Assembly (NCBI RefSeq): GCF_036373705.1
Contig: NC_089864.1
Coordinates: 2,660,501-2,724,500, forward strand
DNA: 64,000 nucleotides
Source of the DNA: Amia ocellicauda
Taxonomy: Eukaryota; Chordata; Actinopteri; Amiiformes; Amiidae
Direction of reading: 5' to 3'
The position numbers were made by a program, and so were the translations under genes. The notes under the pieces are model-generated. The model saw only the letters and a program-made list of their open reading frames with translations, was not told the DNA's origin and did not search any database. This document shows positions 60,071-64,000 of the stretch, in pieces; position 1 is the first letter of the stretch; each line of letters begins with the position of its first letter.

Positions 60071-60531
60071 TGAAATCGCAAACACAGGAGCACATGTAAA
60101 TCAGCACTCCTGTCGCACTGCAACCGCGGTCTACTCCCGATGTCTCCTGTCTCCTGCAACATGACTTCAAATAAAACATATCTTTTACACATTATAGATT
60201 CTAGCATAGTAATACACACACAATTTTCAACACATACACTGTACACTTACACAGTTAATATTCTACTTTAAACAGATGGTTACTCCTTATTACACAAAGC
60301 TAATTAGCTCGGCTTCACTTTCGGCAACTCGAATACTTTAGTAGCGACCTTACATTAAAGCTAAAGATTCACTGTCACTTTACATGTTCCCTTTTGCTTC
60401 TTATGTATATATTTGATAGTTTATATCACTTTTACATACATAAACACACTGTCGCTCACCTGATATCACAAACATAGGAGCACATGTAAATCAGCACTCC
60501 TGTCGCACTGCAACCTCGGTCTACTCCTGAT
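60071..60531. repeat. Pair of 71-base direct repeats
   Basis: 60071-60141 and 60461-60531 match apart from a handful of substitutions. The shared core includes GCACATGTAAATCAGCACTC and TGTCGCACTGCAACC. They are 390 bases apart start to start. The sequence between is AT-rich and non-coding. Confidence 0.8.
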
Positions 60532-60799
60532 GACGCAAACTGTGCGCACCTTACCTGTGACCTCTAAGCTGGCTAAACAATTCCGAAGTGACAATAACCA
60601 TATTTTAATCTCTGAATATATCTGCATTACAAAATACGAGAGTGTACAGTATATTTAAAATTACATAGTCTGATCTTATTAAAGCATTAAGCAAAATAAC
60701 AAAAAATAATTAAGGGGGGCATCATTATGAGGGGGGTGTCAACTCTTATGCTCAACATTCTAATGGGGTCCCACAGATGCATTTTAATTAGACACCATT

Positions 60800-60852
<53 letters not shown>

Positions 60853-61465
60853 TTTATTTTTATTATTATTTTTATTTCTTGGCAGACACCCTTATCCAGG
60901 CTGACTTACAACATAAGTGCAATCAAAGTGCAAAAATACAGAGAAGTACAAGGCATTAATCATTACAAATTCAACTTTAGCTAAAACATAGCAATTCAAA
61001 ATAATACATTTTACAAATTCCAATTTACAATTTACACAAGTACAGTAAGAGACTTCCTACATCCTGGACGGTGAAAGCTAAGTGCTGTCAAGATGTCGGG
61101 TTACAGACGAGGGCTACGGGAAAGGGAGCAAGGAGGAGAACAATCAAGAACGCGAGGAGCATAATAAGCTGAAGTGCATCTAGCAGGGATAGAGGACTAA
61201 TATTACAAGTGCTGTCGGAAGAGATGCGTCTTGAGTAAGCGCCGGAATGAGGTCAAGGACTCTGCGGTTTTGACTTCGGTGGGCAGGTCATTCCACCATT
61301 TAGGGTTCAGGGATGAGAAGGAGCGGCTCTGGAGGAGGGAGAGTGGAGAAGAGGCAGAGTTAGCCTTCTGGCACTGGAGGAGCGCAGTGGTCTGGAGGGG
61401 ATTATTATTATTATTATTATTATTTTTATTTCTTGGCAGACGCCCTTATCCAAACGCCCTTATTT
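60800..61465 (-). repeat. L2-type elements with (ATT)n
   Basis: An (ATT)n run at 60800-60890 leads into TTCTTGGCAGACACCCTTAT and GACTTACAA, an inverted L2-type tail. The body continues to about 61400 (GATGCGTCTTGAGTAAGCGC, shared with 3.5 kb). A second triplet run and tail (GGCAGACGCCCTTATCC) follows at 61400-61465, so a second copy is joined on. Confidence 0.75.
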
Positions 61466-61469
61466 CACA

Positions 61470-62430
61470 CCATTCAAGCAAGCACAAACAATATGGAAAT
61501 GTCTTGTGACACCTTTGCTCATTTTCACCAATCGATCATGGCTTAAAACAAGCCCAGCACATACCAACAAGCAGCAAAGCTAAATAATAAGCGACTGCCT
61601 GGTTGGACAAGCCCAATTCCATGGTTTATAAGCAGAACTGGCAACCCTGTTACTTGCTGAAAGCTGCTGGTTGCTAGAAATCTCAATGCTAAACCTATCT
61701 GTATATACCTGAGGTATCAGTATTTTACAGTGGTGAACTAAATAACTAAATAGCTGTAAAACTAAACAAAACAAATGACAGGGAGCCCATGTCCAGTGCA
61801 AATAAATAATATATGAATAATGTTATTCAGTCTAATCGCTAAAGTATCAAGTGTACACTGAAAAATATATATGGATATATATTAAACAAGGAAAGCTTTT
61901 GTTCATTAGATGGAAGGTGAATTCCCAAATGAACAGCATAAGAGACACTTTGCAGTGCACTAGTTAAAGTAGGCAGAGGGAGGGTTTGCCTGAATGAACG
62001 CACATCGGCCAACTTACTAGTGAGTCACGAGTTCCCAGAGTAACAACAATAACCCATGCCCCTCTGGGTAGTATTCCCAACTCAAATGATAACTGTTGCA
62101 ATACTGCTTTTTCAGAAAGTGGAAACAAGTAAACAAAATGAATTTCAAGATTTGTTTTTCAATGTATTAATTTCTTTATTCCTTTATTTTCACTGTGCTA
62201 ATTATATACACGCCTCACTCCAGCTCCAGGGCTCCAGTGTTGTGCAGAGGTGATATTCTGTGATGGAGCATCATATCACCAAAACACATTATTGTGTTGG
62301 AAGGCATGTAGATCTCTTCAGTGTTGTTGAGTTTTACAACAGAAATGTGTTGTCCTGTGTTAACACACCAGCCACCTCCTGCTCTGCCAATGAGCACTAA
62401 CCCCTGTCTCTGTGTGTTTGCAGACTGACA
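61470..62430. other. Gene-free stretch 5' of the lectin gene
   Basis: No supported exon. It presumably contains the lectin promoter, but no clear TATA box at suitable distance is evident. Confidence 0.4.
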
Positions 62431-62440
62431 GGTCACAATC

Positions 62441-64000
62441 ATGGAACGGAGGTCATTTCTCATCCTGCTGTTCTCAGGTCAGTGTCCCCTGTGTTCCTGA
62501 CTGTGTCTGACACACAATCTGACAGGAACGGCCCAGTATTGCCCCAACATCACCCACTACAGCGACAGGACTGTGGCCCTGAGCCAGTGTCCTTCTGCTG
62601 ACTGGACTCAGCAGCAACACTGTCACACAGCCAGGACTCCACAGCACCAGCACAGCTACACACACAACTAGAGACCCTGAATCAGCACTGACTGACTCTC
62701 CACACCGACTCACCAGCATTGCTGTAGGACACTCGGTGATATCCAACATCACAACACTGAAGACACAAGAGGACACATTGATCTCCCAGTTTCCTTCAAA
62801 TCCACTGTCAGCCCCCGCTGGCCCCACAGTCTGTGTGTGTTGTGTTGTGTGTTTCCAGGGCTCTGCAGTCTCTCCTCGTGTCTTGCTCGTCAGTATGTCT
62901 TTGTGAACAAACCCCTCACCTGGATTGATGCACAACAATACTGCCGAGAGAAACACACTGACCTGGCCTCCGTTGACAATGCAGAAGAACTGGACAGACT
63001 GCTCAATGCTGCAAACAGGGCATATTCAGGGTGGGCCTGGTTAGGACTGTATTATGTAAAGAACAGCTGGCAGTGGTCCCTGGTAGACAGTGATTTCTAC
63101 AGAGGGGGGCAGTCTGAGTATCGCAACTGGTCCTCTGGGCAGCCTGATAACTGGGGTGGCAATGAGAACTGTGGAGCAATGTTCTCTGTTGGTAACTGGG
63201 TTGATGCTCCTTGCACAACAAGCTTTCCCTTCATTTGCTATCAAGGTAAGCACCTCTGTCTGCTTTCATCTTATTACCAAAAACTAGGGCCTGTGTTTGT
63301 CAGGACTGGGTATCATCTGTATTGGTCCTCTACCACCACAAGACTGATATAGGCTCCCCTTAACGCCACTTATTGAGCATCTTTCACAATCATCCCCTTG
63401 CGGTACCTTCATCATCTCAAGTAGTCAATTTATTACTGTACATTATGCACATTAGCACACAGGTTAACAACGCAATGTCTCTGCCTACTGACACTTACTT
63501 AGTGATGCATATTTATTTATTAATATTATTACACAAAATGTGCCAATAAATTAACATGTCCACCAGCAAACTTGTTAACTGTGATACATACATGTACAGC
63601 ACAAGAAGAAGAAACTTGATCTTCGGCATTTTAGGATTGGTTGTGTTTTCTGTTATGTCCTATGTCTGAACCAGCTGGGCTTTGTCTTCACAGAGACCAG
63701 TGACCCCACACAGAGATACGTCCTGATTAACCAAGCAAAGAGCTGGACAGAGGCGCAGAGATTCTGTAGGGTGAATTACACAGACCTGGTCAGTGTGAGG
63801 AACCGGAGTGAGAATGAGGAGGTAAACAAAGCAGCGAAGGGGCAGAATGTGTGGATCGGTTTGTTCATGGATCCCTGGAAGTGGTCAGACCAGAGGAACT
63901 TCTCATTCCACAACTGGTACACAACTGAACCCAACAATTATGCAGGAAATGAGAACTGTGGTACAGTGTGCCTACAGGTCTATGTCACTGGGACATGGAA
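62441..64000 (+). CDS. C-type lectin with tandem lectin domains (3' partial)
   Basis: Three exons in phase 1. Signal: 62441-62477 (MERRSFLILLFS, donor GTCAGT). First lectin domain: 62859-63245 (acceptor GTTTCCAG, donor GTAAGC). Second: 63694 to the window edge (acceptor TGTCTTCACAG). Domain 1 runs from YVFVNKPLTWIDAQQYC through AWLGLYY, QPDNWGGNENCG and WVDAPC to FICYQ. It has the conserved cysteines, a QPD sugar-site motif and WVD where WND is usual. Domain 2 (RYVLINQAKSWTEAQRFC, then VWIGLF) has EPNNYAGNENC, an EPN motif. QPD versus EPN normally separates galactose-type from mannose-type binding. The layout fits fish mannose-receptor-like or secreted multi-lectin proteins. More domains probably lie beyond the window. 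Confidence 0.85.

Noticed and set aside
1..64000. CRISPR arrays, bacterial operons, prophage or tRNA/rRNA genes
   Set aside because: Spliced exons and eukaryotic transposons dominate. The only regular arrays are micro- and minisatellites and the 7-8 kb units, and no tRNA or rRNA pattern was seen by eye.

Overview
This window looks like vertebrate nuclear DNA from a ray-finned fish. The evidence is split-exon genes with GT-AG introns, many Tc1/mariner and hAT elements and their short non-autonomous derivatives, L2-type LINE tails ending in (TAA)n, a DIRS-like fragment, and long ATT/TTA/AC microsatellites. I cannot fix the species. The repeat style and the germline V-J-like receptors would suit a non-teleost fish (gar, bowfin, sturgeon) or a teleost.

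The theme is a cluster of innate-immune-type receptor genes, almost all on the minus strand, ending in a plus-strand C-type lectin gene. There are three immunoglobulin (Ig) families. (1) Single-V receptors with a joining-segment-like G-x-G-T/I-x-L end, resembling fish novel immune-type receptors (NITRs): gene A (4.75-8.33 kb), complete and in phase over four exons, and three array genes alpha1-alpha3 (19.5-22.2, 26.9-30.1, 34.8-37.9 kb). (2) A two-domain receptor, B: B3 (39.9-41.5 kb) has three in-phase exons, while B1 and B2 are truncated copies. (3) Two-domain receptors C and D, with matching short signal exons about 36 kb apart. C (10.4-14.9 kb) is wrecked by a deletion and a Tc1 element. 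D (48.0-51.1 kb) is in phase over four exons but has one internal TGA.

The centre (17.87-41.39 kb) is a direct tandem array of three units of about 7.3, 7.9 and 8.4 kb. Each carries one alpha gene plus a B gene or B remnant. The unit junctions lie inside the B Ig exon, and units 1 and 2 share the same loss of B's second Ig exon. Units 2 and 3 keep a constant 7,900-base offset over long stretches, so that copy step is recent, or was homogenised, or is an assembly duplication. An intronic 31-base minisatellite, G-rich on the coding strand, abuts the V-exon splice donor in every unit and differs by one repeat between units 2 and 3.

Layout: 0-4.5 kb, transposons, including nested and tandem hAT elements; 4.7-8.3 kb, gene A; 9 kb, a broken plus-strand Ig exon; 10.4-14.9 kb, ruined gene C with three Tc1-type insertions; 16.2-16.5 kb, conserved 5' block of C; 17.9-41.4 kb, the array; 41.5-48 kb, mostly gene-free; 48-52.8 kb, gene D and its 5' block; 54.8-59.6 kb, retroelement and hAT remains; 60-61.5 kb, L2-type repeats; 62.4-64 kb, start of a C-type lectin gene with tandem carbohydrate-recognition-like domains, open at the window edge.

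Family assignments come from reading motifs and splice phase only. No search was run.
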